Assembly (NCBI GenBank): GCA_041738285.1
Contig: JBGSQB010000128.1
Coordinates: forward strand, 1-15,507
DNA from: SZUA-521 sp041738285
GTDB lineage: Bacteria > Pseudomonadota > Gammaproteobacteria > Pseudomonadales > Azotimanducaceae
Direction: 5' to 3'
DNA: 15,507 bases
In this document: piece by piece, positions 6,671-14,039 of the stretch
How the letters are laid out: each line of letters starts with the position of its first letter
Numbering within the stretch: position 1 is the first letter of the stretch
Notes under the pieces: model-generated
Seen by the model: only the letters and a program-made list of their open reading frames with translations
Database searches by the model: none
Told to the model about the DNA's origin: nothing
Made by a program: the position numbers and the translations under genes

Positions 6671-7498
6671 TTATTGATTGATCACGCCGGTGCAGAACTC
6701 GTGAACAGCTGCCGAAAACGGTTCTGTGGCGAACAACATCAGTTGGTGGTGTGAATCTTTGAAGATTTTCTTCTGTACCGGTCCGCCGATACAGGATGCA
6801 AGGAACTCGAACGCTTGCGGCGGGAAGTGCGGATCATGTTCACCCGCGGTGTAGAACACGGGCTTGGTGTTGTCCGCTGGCAGGACGGGTGGTATGTACT
6901 GGAACAACGTTGCCCAGGAGGCCAGGTCGTAGCTCCACGTGTTGTACGGGTCCAGCTCTTTTTGTTTCTGGGCGCCGCTGTAGCCGTAGTCTTCATCGAA
7001 ATTGAAAAATGTTGGGATATCGAGGCGTGCACCTCTGCCCAGCATCTCGATGATCTGTTTGAACTCCTCGCTGCGCCATGGACCAGCCCGCATGTCGATG
7101 GCTGCACTCCCGGGCACTGCACCTGAGCCCATCAGGATCGCGCCAGTAACCGCCGGAGAGTCGAGTGCAGAGACGGCGGCAGCAACACCGAGGCTGGACC
7201 CAAGGGTAAAAACTGGCAGACCGGTCAGATCATTAACATGCTTTGCAAAGTCACGCGAAGCTTGAGCCCACTCTGCCATGTCCCACTGACCGCGCGGCCG
7301 GTTGGTTGTGGAGCGACCGTGCCCCGGCGCGTCATAGCTCCAGATGTCGACGCCCTTCGCTGCATGATGCTCACAGAAACGATCGTAAATGCCGCCGTGA
7401 CCACCCAGGCCGTGTGAGATGACAAGCGCGTAACGGCACTCCTCACCCGAATAACGAAAGGCGTGTAGTTCATTAAGCAGGTGATGTTCGATCCGCAT
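6671..7498 (-). CDS. alpha/beta hydrolase (possible C-C bond or ester hydrolase)
   Basis: This 275-residue alpha/beta-fold hydrolase has its oxyanion-loop motif at SHGLGGHGG (28-36), the fold signature SYDAPGHGRS (54-63), and nucleophile S102 in GSSLG. The acid is D222 in AGEHDPHFP and the His is 250 or 251 in DSHHQLML. Overall it resembles the lysophospholipase/monoacylglycerol lipase-like group. In context, next to a VOC dioxygenase, it could hydrolyse a ring-cleavage product or a lactone. An ordinary ester substrate is equally possible. The ATG at 7498 follows GGGGGAG by about six bases. No signal peptide is visible, so it is cytosolic. The gene is separated from the PhyH gene by 95 bases. 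Confidence 0.86.
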   Translation of the reverse strand: MRIEHHLLNELHAFRYSGEECRYALVISHGLGGHGGIYDRFCEHHAAKGVDIWSYDAPGHGRSTTNRPRGQWDMAEWAQASRDFAKHVNDLTGLPVFTLGSSLGVAAAVSALDSPAVTGAILMGSGAVPGSAAIDMRAGPWRSEEFKQIIEMLGRGARLDIPTFFNFDEDYGYSGAQKQKELDPYNTWSYDLASWATLFQYIPPVLPADNTKPVFYTAGEHDPHFPPQAFEFLASCIGGPVQKKIFKDSHHQLMLFATEPFSAAVHEFCTGVINQ

Positions 7499-7574
7499 GG
7501 TGGCTCCCCCGGTGATCTAAGAAAGGGCGATTGAGAGAACTGTCTCGAAACCACGAAAGTCCGGACAGCATGTT

Positions 7575-7608
7575 GTGTGGCCGCTCCCGTGCATTAGCGT
7601 GGCCACAC
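7575..7608 (-). terminator. 8-bp-stem hairpin spanning the end of the PhyH gene
   Basis: GTGTGGCC (7575-7582) pairs with GGCCACAC (7601-7608) around an 18-base loop that contains the PhyH stop codon (7594-7596). There is no U-run, so at best it is an attenuator or processing site reducing read-through from the GntR-PhyH part into the hydrolase operon. The remaining gap up to 7498 shows no obvious promoter. Confidence 0.35.
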
Positions 7609-8517
7609 GACCGGGTAGGTCTTGCTATCGAGCGGGTCTCCGTCCCGGAGGGTCGGGTCGACGGGAAACTCCGCTGGTGCGCTGGGACGGTGCAGCACAG
7701 TGGCGTCATCACCGGCAAAACGGAGGGAGACGGCCCGCCGCGTGCGATCGAGCGATGTATTACCGCGCGCGCCGTGGACGGTCCGATAGTTGTGGACGAT
7801 CACGTCGCCGGGTTCGACGTCGAAATAGACGATGTCATAGTCGGACTCGTGTCCTTCGATGTCCGGTAACGAAGGCAACCCGTTGTCACCCGAGACCGCC
7901 TGACCAACGAAAACATTCGGGGAATGCAGGTCCCAACGGTGCGACCCGCGGACATATCCCATGCCACCGTTCTCCTTCGCGACGGGTTCGGCCGCGGTCC
8001 AGAATGATGCCACCTGCTCACCGTCGACGTGGAAATAGCCCCAGTCCTGATGGAACGCGGTCCGGGTGCCGGCGCCAGGCTGTTTGATGAAGATCTGGTC
8101 GAACAAAAAGTTCACTTTGCGCGCGCCGAACAACTGAGCGGCCAGCCCAGCAAGGGGGCTCTCGAGCGCGAGACGCTGTACGGCGGGGTAATCGAGTACG
8201 GCGTTGTTGACCAGAATGAACTGCCCGTCGGCGTTGTCGGGTTTCTTGTCGCGTAGCACGTCCATGCCCTGCGCTTCGAGCATCGCGCCGAGCTGACCCA
8301 TTGCGTGAAGGTGGGAATGTTCCAGTGTCGGCTCGAGAACGCTCTCGACGCTTGATCCTTCTGACTGCGACTCGAGGTAGCGCCGTTCCGCGTCATCGAC
8401 GGCATCCTTCACCACAGCCACCCAGCTATCGCTCAATGCACCTCGAAGGCAGACGACACCGTCGCGGCGGTAGGTCTCGATCTCCTCGGGCGTTAGCGTT
8501 CGGGCACGCTGGTTCAT
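7594..8517 (-). CDS. PhyH-family Fe(II)/2-oxoglutarate-dependent dioxygenase
   Basis: This 307-residue phytanoyl-CoA dioxygenase-family protein would hydroxylate a substrate with O2 and 2-oxoglutarate. The facial triad is H156-x-D158 (AFHQDWG) and H248 (YRTVHGARG). A basic residue about 12 positions on (R260/R261 in RTRRAVSLRF) would bind 2-oxoglutarate. The N-terminal LTPEEIETYRRDGVVCLRG is the usual family opening. I choose the ATG at 8517 because AAAGGA lies seven bases upstream and the family signature then begins near residue 8. In-frame ATGs at 8535 and 8547 are less likely. It lies 41 bases after the GntR gene. Family members act on acyl-CoAs, halogenated aromatics, ectoine and side chains, so the substrate cannot be named. 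It is a third oxygenase class in this cluster. Confidence 0.88.
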   Translation of the reverse strand: MNQRARTLTPEEIETYRRDGVVCLRGALSDSWVAVVKDAVDDAERRYLESQSEGSSVESVLEPTLEHSHLHAMGQLGAMLEAQGMDVLRDKKPDNADGQFILVNNAVLDYPAVQRLALESPLAGLAAQLFGARKVNFLFDQIFIKQPGAGTRTAFHQDWGYFHVDGEQVASFWTAAEPVAKENGGMGYVRGSHRWDLHSPNVFVGQAVSGDNGLPSLPDIEGHESDYDIVYFDVEPGDVIVHNYRTVHGARGNTSLDRTRRAVSLRFAGDDATVLHRPSAPAEFPVDPTLRDGDPLDSKTYPVVWPR

Positions 8518-8558
8518 GTCATCGTCCTTTCTCATCGGTAGGCCCAAGCATCAGCGCG

Positions 8559-9317
8559 TCATCCGCGCTTGATCCTCCACCTTTTGTTGACCTTGCTGAC
8601 GGTGTCATCGACGTTGATCCCCGCCACTTCGCAGCCGCGCAAGAAGTCGCGGAAGTGCTTGGCCATCCATTCTTCGGAGGTTGCAGCGTCGCGCGTTCGG
8701 ATTGCCTCATAGATAGTCTCGTGCGCCTGTAGCAGGCGCTTGCCTGGTCCGAGTTTGCGGGTAACCACACCATAGGCGGCTGAGAGGAACGCACCCAGCG
8801 GCTCCCTCGCCAACTGCAAGGCTTTGTTGCCGGAAGCTTCCGCCACCAGCTCGTGAAATTCGATGTCTGCTTCGACCAGCGCATTTGGATTGTCGATACA
8901 GGCGCGGGTGCGCTCCAGGTTCTGCTCGATCCTCAAGAGAATGGCATCGTCGGCGCGTTCCGCTGCCAGCCTTGCGGCGGCTGGCTCCAGCGCGGTGCTG
9001 ACCTCCCAGAGCTCGCGATAAGTGATGCCGTGCATGACGATCGCCTGCCGGATTGCGGTGCTCGATATCTTCGATGAGGGCGCAGCGACCTGCATGCGGC
9101 GCCTATGCCCCCGTTCCACCAGGCCGCTGCTCTCGAGCTTGCGTATCGCTTCGCGAATGGTGGGGCGGGTCACACCCAGTTGTTCGGCCAGGTCGTGCTC
9201 TCCGGGCAGCAGATCTCCGGGTCCGAGGGTGCCGTCCAGGATGGAATGCCGTATGGCTTCCTCGGCGAGCATATAGGCGGGCGCACGCTTTAAAGATTCG
9301 AATTGTTTTGCCGCCAC
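8559..9317 (-). CDS. GntR-family transcriptional regulator, FadR/FCD subfamily
   Basis: This is a 252-residue DNA-binding regulator. The N-terminal winged helix-turn-helix (about 12-75) shows AEEAIRHSILDGTLGPGDLLPGE, with LAEQLGVTRPTIREAIRKLE as the recognition helices. The C-terminal FCD domain has its metal/effector ligands apparently intact: D131 and H135 in DIEFHELV, H189 in QAHETIYEAI and H211. FCD regulators usually repress catabolic genes and release DNA on binding a carboxylate or acyl-CoA. The GTG start at 9317 follows GAGGG by nine bases. It is divergent from the dehydrogenase operon and the first gene of the leftward run, an arrangement that suggests it controls both arms and itself through the dyad at 9363-9391. 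The effector is unknown but is likely a pathway acid or CoA ester. Confidence 0.93.
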   Translation of the reverse strand: MAAKQFESLKRAPAYMLAEEAIRHSILDGTLGPGDLLPGEHDLAEQLGVTRPTIREAIRKLESSGLVERGHRRRMQVAAPSSKISSTAIRQAIVMHGITYRELWEVSTALEPAAARLAAERADDAILLRIEQNLERTRACIDNPNALVEADIEFHELVAEASGNKALQLAREPLGAFLSAAYGVVTRKLGPGKRLLQAHETIYEAIRTRDAATSEEWMAKHFRDFLRGCEVAGINVDDTVSKVNKRWRIKRG

Positions 9318-9362
9318 GTGGCTAGTCCCTCGAGTGAGTCCGATGGCTACGGATCAGACCAA

Positions 9363-9391
9363 CTGATATGTATTACAATTTGACATGTCAG
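9363..9391. promoter_or_regulatory. candidate GntR operator dyad
   Basis: CTGATATGT (9363-9371) and ACATGTCAG (9383-9391) are inverted arms matching at 8 of 9 positions with an 11-base spacer. Nested inside are a perfect 10-mer palindrome TGACATGTCA (9381-9390) and an odd palindrome TGTA-T-TACA (9369-9377). It lies midway between the divergent genes and overlaps both predicted promoters, the expected place for an autoregulating repressor. Which of the nested palindromes is bound cannot be told from sequence. Confidence 0.6.
9363..9391 (-). promoter_or_regulatory. predicted leftward promoter for gntR and downstream genes
   Basis: On the minus strand the -35 is CTGACA (9386-9391, 5 of 6), the spacer is 17 bases, and the -10 is TATCAG (9363-9368, 4 of 6). 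Transcription would start near 9356, leaving a leader of about 40 bases before the GTG at 9317. Both promoter boxes coincide with the dyad arms. Confidence 0.45.
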
Positions 9392-9408
9392 TGTCGGCCA
9401 TCGATGAT
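9380..9408 (+). promoter_or_regulatory. predicted rightward promoter for the dehydrogenase-kinase operon
   Basis: The -35 is a consensus TTGACA (9380-9385), followed by a 17-base spacer and a weak -10 GATGAT (9403-9408, 4 of 6). It is face to face with the leftward promoter, so one protein bound at the dyad would block both. A leader of roughly 60 bases precedes the AGGAG at 9465-9469. Confidence 0.45.
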
Positions 9409-9464
9409 GCTCCGTCAAGTGCCACGACGGTGGGTGTGCGTGGTCTCGCGCTCCAGCCCCCTGT

Positions 9465-9478
9465 AGGAGAACGCTCTG
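9465..9478 (+). promoter_or_regulatory. Shine-Dalgarno and likely CTG start of the Fe-ADH gene
   Basis: AGGAG (9465-9469) is followed after six bases by CTG (9476-9478), in frame with the dehydrogenase. An in-frame TAG at 9464-9466 overlaps the motif, so translation cannot start earlier. The first in-frame ATG (9521) has no purine-rich motif in front of it. CTG initiation is rare but is the simplest reading here. Confidence 0.55.
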
Positions 9479-10642
9479 AGGCCGACCACTTATGAATACC
9501 TGAAGCTCGACCGGCTGCTGATGGGCCAACCACTGACCGCGGCGGTGGCGAGCGAAGTGGAGCGGCGTGGTGCGAGCCGTGTGCTGGTGGTGATAGCCGG
9601 CTCACTCAGCCGCGGCACGGATATCGTTGATGAGATCAGTACCGCCCTGGGCACCCGCTTTGCCGGGAGTTTCAACGAGACCGTCACCCATGTGCCTCGC
9701 TCGTCGGTTATCAAGCTGGCGGATGTAATTCGCGATGCGCAGGCCGACCTCGTGGTGACGATCGGCGGCGGTACCTGTCTCGACTCGGTGAAGATGGCAC
9801 TGGTGTGCCTGGCCGAGAACATCAGCGATGCGGCGCAACTTGAGCGCCTGGCGATCAGAGTCAACGACGCGGGGGAACGCGAAACGCCCTTTGTCCGCCC
9901 TCCTCCGATACGCCAGATCGCAGCGCCGACAACCCTGTCCGGTGCAGAGTTCAGCGACCTCAGCGGTTGTGTCGATACGTCGACCCAGGTGAAGCAATTG
10001 TTCTCCGGCGCCGAGATCGGCCCGGCCAGCGTCATCCTGGACCCGGCCATCACGGTGCACACACCGATGAACCTCTGGCTCTCGACCGGGGTGAGAGCGA
10101 TCGATCATGCCGTGGAAACCATGTGTTCTTCCGGCCCCATGTCCCTCACGGATGCGGGTGCACTGCACGCCATCCGCCTGCTGGGTCAGTCTTTGCGGGC
10201 CAACCAGGCCGAACCGGACAATCTGGAAAAACGACTCGACAGCCAGGTCGCCATTGCACTCGCGTGCATGGGGCTGAATCGTGTGCCGTACGGCGCCAGC
10301 CACGGCATCGGCCATCAACTCGGCGCGGTTGCAGGCGTCCCCCATGGATACACCAGCTGCGTGCTGCTGCCGCACGTCATGGCGTACAACCACACCGCCA
10401 CGGCGCATCAGCAGCAGCTCATCAGCGAGGCGCTGGGCGAACGCGGCACGCCGGCGGGAGAACTGATCGCGCGGCTCGTTCGCGATCTCGGCATGCCGAC
10501 TCGTCTGAGGGACGTCGGGGTCAGCCGCGAGCATTTCGCGGCCATCGCCGCCGGCAGTCTGCTCAATCCCTGGGTGCGCGCAAATCCCGAGCCCATCGGG
10601 TCACCCGAGCAGGTGATCCGGATTCTCGAAGCAGCCTGGTGA
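9476..10642 (+). CDS. iron-ADH superfamily dehydrogenase, maleylacetate reductase-like
   Basis: This is a 388-residue NAD(P)-dependent dehydrogenase if it starts at CTG 9476, or 373 from ATG 9521. I prefer 9476: the added residues (PTTYEYLKLDRLLMG) match the N-terminal strand that opens this superfamily, and a Shine-Dalgarno is correctly placed. Numbered from the ATG, the nucleotide loop is IGGGTCLDSVK (81-91). Three metal-site His positions are H196 (AIDHAVE), H261 and H275, with H265 as the second His of HGIGHQLGA. The Asp ligand normally four residues before the first His is R192 here, so the metal site is altered, as in the maleylacetate reductase branch. It could oxidise a hydroxyacid or reduce an oxoacid. 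It is the first gene of the right operon, and a 10-base gap follows. Confidence 0.85.
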   Translation: MRPTTYEYLKLDRLLMGQPLTAAVASEVERRGASRVLVVIAGSLSRGTDIVDEISTALGTRFAGSFNETVTHVPRSSVIKLADVIRDAQADLVVTIGGGTCLDSVKMALVCLAENISDAAQLERLAIRVNDAGERETPFVRPPPIRQIAAPTTLSGAEFSDLSGCVDTSTQVKQLFSGAEIGPASVILDPAITVHTPMNLWLSTGVRAIDHAVETMCSSGPMSLTDAGALHAIRLLGQSLRANQAEPDNLEKRLDSQVAIALACMGLNRVPYGASHGIGHQLGAVAGVPHGYTSCVLLPHVMAYNHTATAHQQQLISEALGERGTPAGELIARLVRDLGMPTRLRDVGVSREHFAAIAAGSLLNPWVRANPEPIGSPEQVIRILEAAW

Positions 10643-10652
10643 GGAGTAGATC

Positions 10653-12221
10653 GTGAGTGACTCGGATTTCGTTTGGCGCGTCCCCGCCGAATTCAACTTC
10701 GCCACCGACGTGGTGGATGCGTGGGCACAGGATGAAGACCGCATCGCACTCATCGCGGTCGATGACGCTGGCAGTGAGCACACCTATACCTACGCTGACA
10801 TCGCGGCCGCTTCCTGCCGGTTGGCGAATCTGCTTGCAGCCCAGGGCCTCGGCCAGGGCGACCGGGTTGTGGTGATGCTGCCTCGCATCGCGCAGTGGCA
10901 GATCGCAATGGTTGCTGCGATGCGCCTGGGTGCGGTGCCGATACCCTGCATCACCATGCTTACAGCAAAGGACGTGGCATATCGGGTTCGGCACTCAGGC
11001 GCTGTCGGCGCGATCACCATGGCCACGGAGTGCGCCAAGTACGCCGGGCTGGAGGGTTTGAAAGTGAAGGTCTGCGTGGGTGATGCGCCTGCGGGATGGA
11101 CCCCGATGGCAGAAGCCGACGCGCAGCGCGCCGAGTGTCCAGCAGCAACGGTTGCCTGCGAAGACCCCGCTATCCTCTACTACACATCCGGGTCCACCGG
11201 CGCACCGAAGGGGGTGACGCACAGCGCCCGCAGCATATGGGCGTGGCGGTATTCAGCGGAGTTCTGGCTCGGGCTGTCCGAGGCCGATCGCATCTGGTGC
11301 ACCGCGGACACTGGCTGGTCGAAAGCGGGAACCAGCATCCTGTTCGGTCCCTGGAGCCGCGGTGCAAGCGTGCTGTTCTACGACGGGCCGTTCGATCCCG
11401 CGAAGCGCCTTGCGTTGCTCGAGCGCTATCGCGTCACGTGTTTCTGTGCAGCGGCGACCGAATTGCGACGTTTGATACGCGAGGATGTCGCCCAATGCGA
11501 TCTCTCCCGACTCAAGGCGACCGTGTCTGCCGGTGAATCTGTCAATCCGGAGGTGATCGACCGGTGGTATGCACTGACCGGTACGACCGTGCTCGATGGC
11601 TACGGCCAGACCGAGACCCTGATGACGGTGACCAACCGCCCGGGCCGCACGGTGAAGCCCGGGTCCATGGGCGTTCCCCTGCCGGGCCTCGAAATCGCCG
11701 TTTACGACACCGAAGCAAATTCGGTGCTGCCGCACGGCGCTGGCGAGTTGGTGCTGGCGCTGCCCTGCCCGCAGCTGATGTTGGGCTACTGGCAGGACGA
11801 GGAGCGGACGGCTCAGACGCGCGTGTCCGTGGATGGTCGGCAGTGGTACACCACCGGTGACAACGTCGAGATCGATGACGACGGCTATGTTTTCTACACC
11901 GGTCGTGCCGACGACATCATCAACTCGTCCGGTTATCGCATCGGTCCGCAGGAAGTGGAAAACGCGCTGAGCGAACACGAGGCGGTGCTGGAATGCGCCG
12001 TGGTCGGCGTGCCCGATGACGCGCGCGGCGAAGTGGTGAAGGCCTGGGTGGTGCTCGCGCCGGGCGTCGCCGGCGATGACGCGCTCATCGAAGCACTGCA
12101 GGCGCATACGAAGGCGGTGACGGCCCCGTACAAATACCCGAGACAGATCGCCTTCGTGGAAGATCTTCCGAAGACCGTCAGCGGCAAGATTCGCCGCAAC
12201 GTGCTGCGGGAGTGGGGTTAG
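10653..12221 (+). CDS. acyl-CoA synthetase (AMP-binding, medium-chain type)
   Basis: This 522-residue adenylate-forming enzyme would activate a carboxylic acid to its CoA thioester with ATP. The P-loop is YYTSGSTGAPKG (176-187) and the adenine motif is DGYGQTET (315-322). The hinge region TGDNVEIDDDGY and GRADDIINSSGYRIGP lies at roughly 400-430. The catalytic Lys is K512 in LPKTVSGKIRR at the C-terminus. TADTGWSKAGT near 220 is typical of ACSM/medium-chain synthetases. The GTG start has GAGGAG six bases upstream. It is soluble. In this operon it would supply the CoA ester for the SDR, kinase and acyl-CoA dehydrogenase, as LvaE does in levulinate catabolism. The acid substrate cannot be fixed from sequence; aromatic or branched acids are also possible for this group. 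Confidence 0.92.
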   Translation: MSDSDFVWRVPAEFNFATDVVDAWAQDEDRIALIAVDDAGSEHTYTYADIAAASCRLANLLAAQGLGQGDRVVVMLPRIAQWQIAMVAAMRLGAVPIPCITMLTAKDVAYRVRHSGAVGAITMATECAKYAGLEGLKVKVCVGDAPAGWTPMAEADAQRAECPAATVACEDPAILYYTSGSTGAPKGVTHSARSIWAWRYSAEFWLGLSEADRIWCTADTGWSKAGTSILFGPWSRGASVLFYDGPFDPAKRLALLERYRVTCFCAAATELRRLIREDVAQCDLSRLKATVSAGESVNPEVIDRWYALTGTTVLDGYGQTETLMTVTNRPGRTVKPGSMGVPLPGLEIAVYDTEANSVLPHGAGELVLALPCPQLMLGYWQDEERTAQTRVSVDGRQWYTTGDNVEIDDDGYVFYTGRADDIINSSGYRIGPQEVENALSEHEAVLECAVVGVPDDARGEVVKAWVVLAPGVAGDDALIEALQAHTKAVTAPYKYPRQIAFVEDLPKTVSGKIRRNVLREWG

Positions 12222-12223
12222 CG

Positions 12224-12961
12224 GTGTCCATATCCATCGACTTCTCCGGTACAACGGTGCTAGTGAGTGGCGGCTCGAGCGGTATCGGTCTTGGCATCGC
12301 GCGACGCTTTCATGATGCGGGTGCGGCCGTGCACGTTACCGGCACACGTGCCGCTGTCGGCGATTACGCGCACGCGGCCGATCTGCAGGACCTTACCTAT
12401 CACCCGCTCGATGTGCGGGACGATCAGGCAGCGACGGCCTTGCTGGGCTCGCTCCCCAGCCTGGATGTGCTGGTGTGCTGCGCCGGGGCCGTGGCGTATG
12501 GCGGCCGGGAATACGATATGGCGACGTTCAGAGAAATCATCGACATCAATCTAAACGGGGTGATGAACGTGTGTACAGCCGCGCATCAGAAACTGAAACA
12601 GAGCGAGCGCGCCGCCGTCGTCATCATCGGTTCCACGTCCAGCTACATCGCAACGCCCGGTCAGCCAGCCTATGGCAGCAGCAAGGGCGCACTGGTTACG
12701 TTGACCAAGTCGCTCGCGCAATCCTGGGCCCGGGACGCCATCAGGGTGAACGGGGTGGCGCCGGGATTCGTCGCGACCAAGCTGACGCAACGCAGCTTTG
12801 AGGACGAGAAGATCTACAACGCCTCGCTCGAACGCATCCCGATGCGGCGCTGGGGAGAGGCCGCAGAGATTGGTAACGCGGTGGTGTTTTTCGCTTCATC
12901 GATGGCGAGTTACGCCACCGGACAGATGCTGCTGGTCGATGGCGGCATCACCCTCATGTAG
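12224..12961 (+). CDS. short-chain dehydrogenase/reductase (classical SDR)
   Basis: This is a 245-residue NAD(P)-dependent oxidoreductase of the FabG/3-hydroxyacyl dehydrogenase style. The cofactor motif is SGGSSGIGLG (15-24). The catalytic tetrad is N109 (IDINLNG), S137 (IIGSTSS), Y150 and K154 (PAYGSSKGA). The segment VNGVAPGFVATKL after the active site and the final GQMLLVDGG are standard. The start at GTG 12224, two bases after the synthetase stop, gives a normal SDR N-terminus. A GTG at 12212 would overlap the previous gene and add four residues. By position it may interconvert a keto- and hydroxyacyl-CoA, the role LvaD has in levulinate catabolism. It could instead oxidise a ring alcohol made by the oxygenases. 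Confidence 0.9.
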   Translation: MSISIDFSGTTVLVSGGSSGIGLGIARRFHDAGAAVHVTGTRAAVGDYAHAADLQDLTYHPLDVRDDQAATALLGSLPSLDVLVCCAGAVAYGGREYDMATFREIIDINLNGVMNVCTAAHQKLKQSERAAVVIIGSTSSYIATPGQPAYGSSKGALVTLTKSLAQSWARDAIRVNGVAPGFVATKLTQRSFEDEKIYNASLERIPMRRWGEAAEIGNAVVFFASSMASYATGQMLLVDGGITLM

Positions 12962-12969
12962 GTCCCTGT

Positions 12970-14019
12970 ATGAATTTGGATACGGCTGAAGTTCGGGAAG
13001 GCGAAGCACTCGACTGGTCCAGTCTCGAAGACTGGCTGACCACGCACGTCGTGGGGCTTAGGGGTGACATGCAGGTCAGCCAGTTTCACGGTGGCCACGC
13101 CAACCTGACCTACTGCGTGGCCTTCGCGGAGCAGAACCTGGTGGTGCGCAGGCAGCCGTTTGGGGAAATCGCACCCGGTGCACACGACATGAAGCGTGAA
13201 TACCGGGCCCTGTCGGGGCTGAACCCGGTGTTCGACCGCGCGCCGCAGGTATTTGCTTTCTGCGAGGATGCAACGGTGATCGGTGCGCCGTTCATCGTCA
13301 TGGAGCGGCGTCGCGGTGTGGTGGTGCGCTCCAGCATGCCGGTCGAATTTCGAGACATGCCCAATGTGGAAGAACGCCTCAGCTTCGCGGTGGTGGATGC
13401 CATGGCTGACCTGCACCGGATAGAACCCGAGGCGGCAGGACTTGCGAACCTTGGCCGGCCGGACGGGTTCGTGTCGCGGCAGTTGGCCGGCTGGCACCAG
13501 CGTTGGCACCGCGTGCGGGGTGAACATCTACCTGAGTTCGATCGCGTGCACCAGATGCTGCTGGATCTACAGCCGGAATCCCAACGCGCCTGCATCGTGC
13601 ACAACGACTTCAAGCTCGATAACTGTATGTTCGAATCCACCAACCCCGATCGCGTACAGACTGTGTTCGACTGGGATATGGCGACGCTCGGTGACCCGCG
13701 GGTCGAACTCGGCACGCTGCTCAGCTACTGGCGCGAGCCCGGTGACGCGGTCGATCGTGCGCCGACCATCGAACTGGACATGTCCCGATTTCCTTCGCGG
13801 GACGCCCTGGTGAACCGCTATGCGCGTTCCGGCATCGACGTCGCGGACATGGCCTGGTTCGAGGCCTTCGCGCTGTGGAAGCATGCTGTGGTCTTGCAGC
13901 AGTTGTTCGCGCGCCTCGATGCGGGTGAAAGCACGGATGAACGCTACCGGCACTTCCCCGATCGCATACCCGGTCTCATCGAAACCGCGGGCCGAACACT
14001 GCATGGTCAAACCGCTTAG
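12970..14019 (+). CDS. APH-fold phosphotransferase (ACAD10/11 and LvaA-like hydroxyacyl-CoA kinase candidate)
   Basis: This is a 349-residue kinase of the aminoglycoside phosphotransferase fold. The N-lobe has FHGGHANLTY (39-48) as its glycine-rich loop and LVVRRQPFG near 57 as the expected Lys/Arg strand. The catalytic loop is IVHNDFKLDN with D213 and N218. The metal-binding Asp is D234 in VFDWDMATLGDP, a signature typical of the ACAD10/11 kinase domain and of bacterial partners such as LvaA, not of antibiotic-resistance kinases. Known members phosphorylate the 4-hydroxyl of 4-hydroxyacyl-CoAs so that a partner acyl-CoA dehydrogenase-like enzyme can remove phosphate. The start is ATG 12970, eight bases after the SDR stop. 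The matching dehydrogenase-like gene is the convergent neighbour. I see no LvaB-like small subunit. Confidence 0.85.
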   Translation: MNLDTAEVREGEALDWSSLEDWLTTHVVGLRGDMQVSQFHGGHANLTYCVAFAEQNLVVRRQPFGEIAPGAHDMKREYRALSGLNPVFDRAPQVFAFCEDATVIGAPFIVMERRRGVVVRSSMPVEFRDMPNVEERLSFAVVDAMADLHRIEPEAAGLANLGRPDGFVSRQLAGWHQRWHRVRGEHLPEFDRVHQMLLDLQPESQRACIVHNDFKLDNCMFESTNPDRVQTVFDWDMATLGDPRVELGTLLSYWREPGDAVDRAPTIELDMSRFPSRDALVNRYARSGIDVADMAWFEAFALWKHAVVLQQLFARLDAGESTDERYRHFPDRIPGLIETAGRTLHGQTA

Positions 14020-14020
14020 C

Positions 14021-14039
14021 CGTGACAGGATGTGTCACG
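14021..14039. terminator. bidirectional hairpin between convergent genes
   Basis: CGTGACA-GGATG-TGTCACG forms a perfect 7-bp stem with a 5-base loop in the 15-base space between the kinase stop (14017-14019) and the acyl-CoA dehydrogenase stop (14035-14037). The right arm overlaps the latter stop codon. There is no T-run on either side, so termination would be weak or aided by convergent transcription. Confidence 0.55.

Noticed and set aside
9602..10534. A 310-codon minus-strand open frame opposite the Fe-ADH gene
   Set aside because: Its translation is His/Arg-rich with no family motif, and the plus-strand gene fully explains the region.
11253..12254. A 333-codon minus-strand open frame opposite the acyl-CoA synthetase
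   Set aside because: Same reason: the sense gene has all adenylation motifs and the antisense translation is unlike any family.
12970..14019. Antibiotic-resistance aminoglycoside kinase
   Set aside because: The fold is shared, but the DWDMATLGDP signature and the CoA-metabolism neighbours point to the ACAD10/11-associated kinase group.
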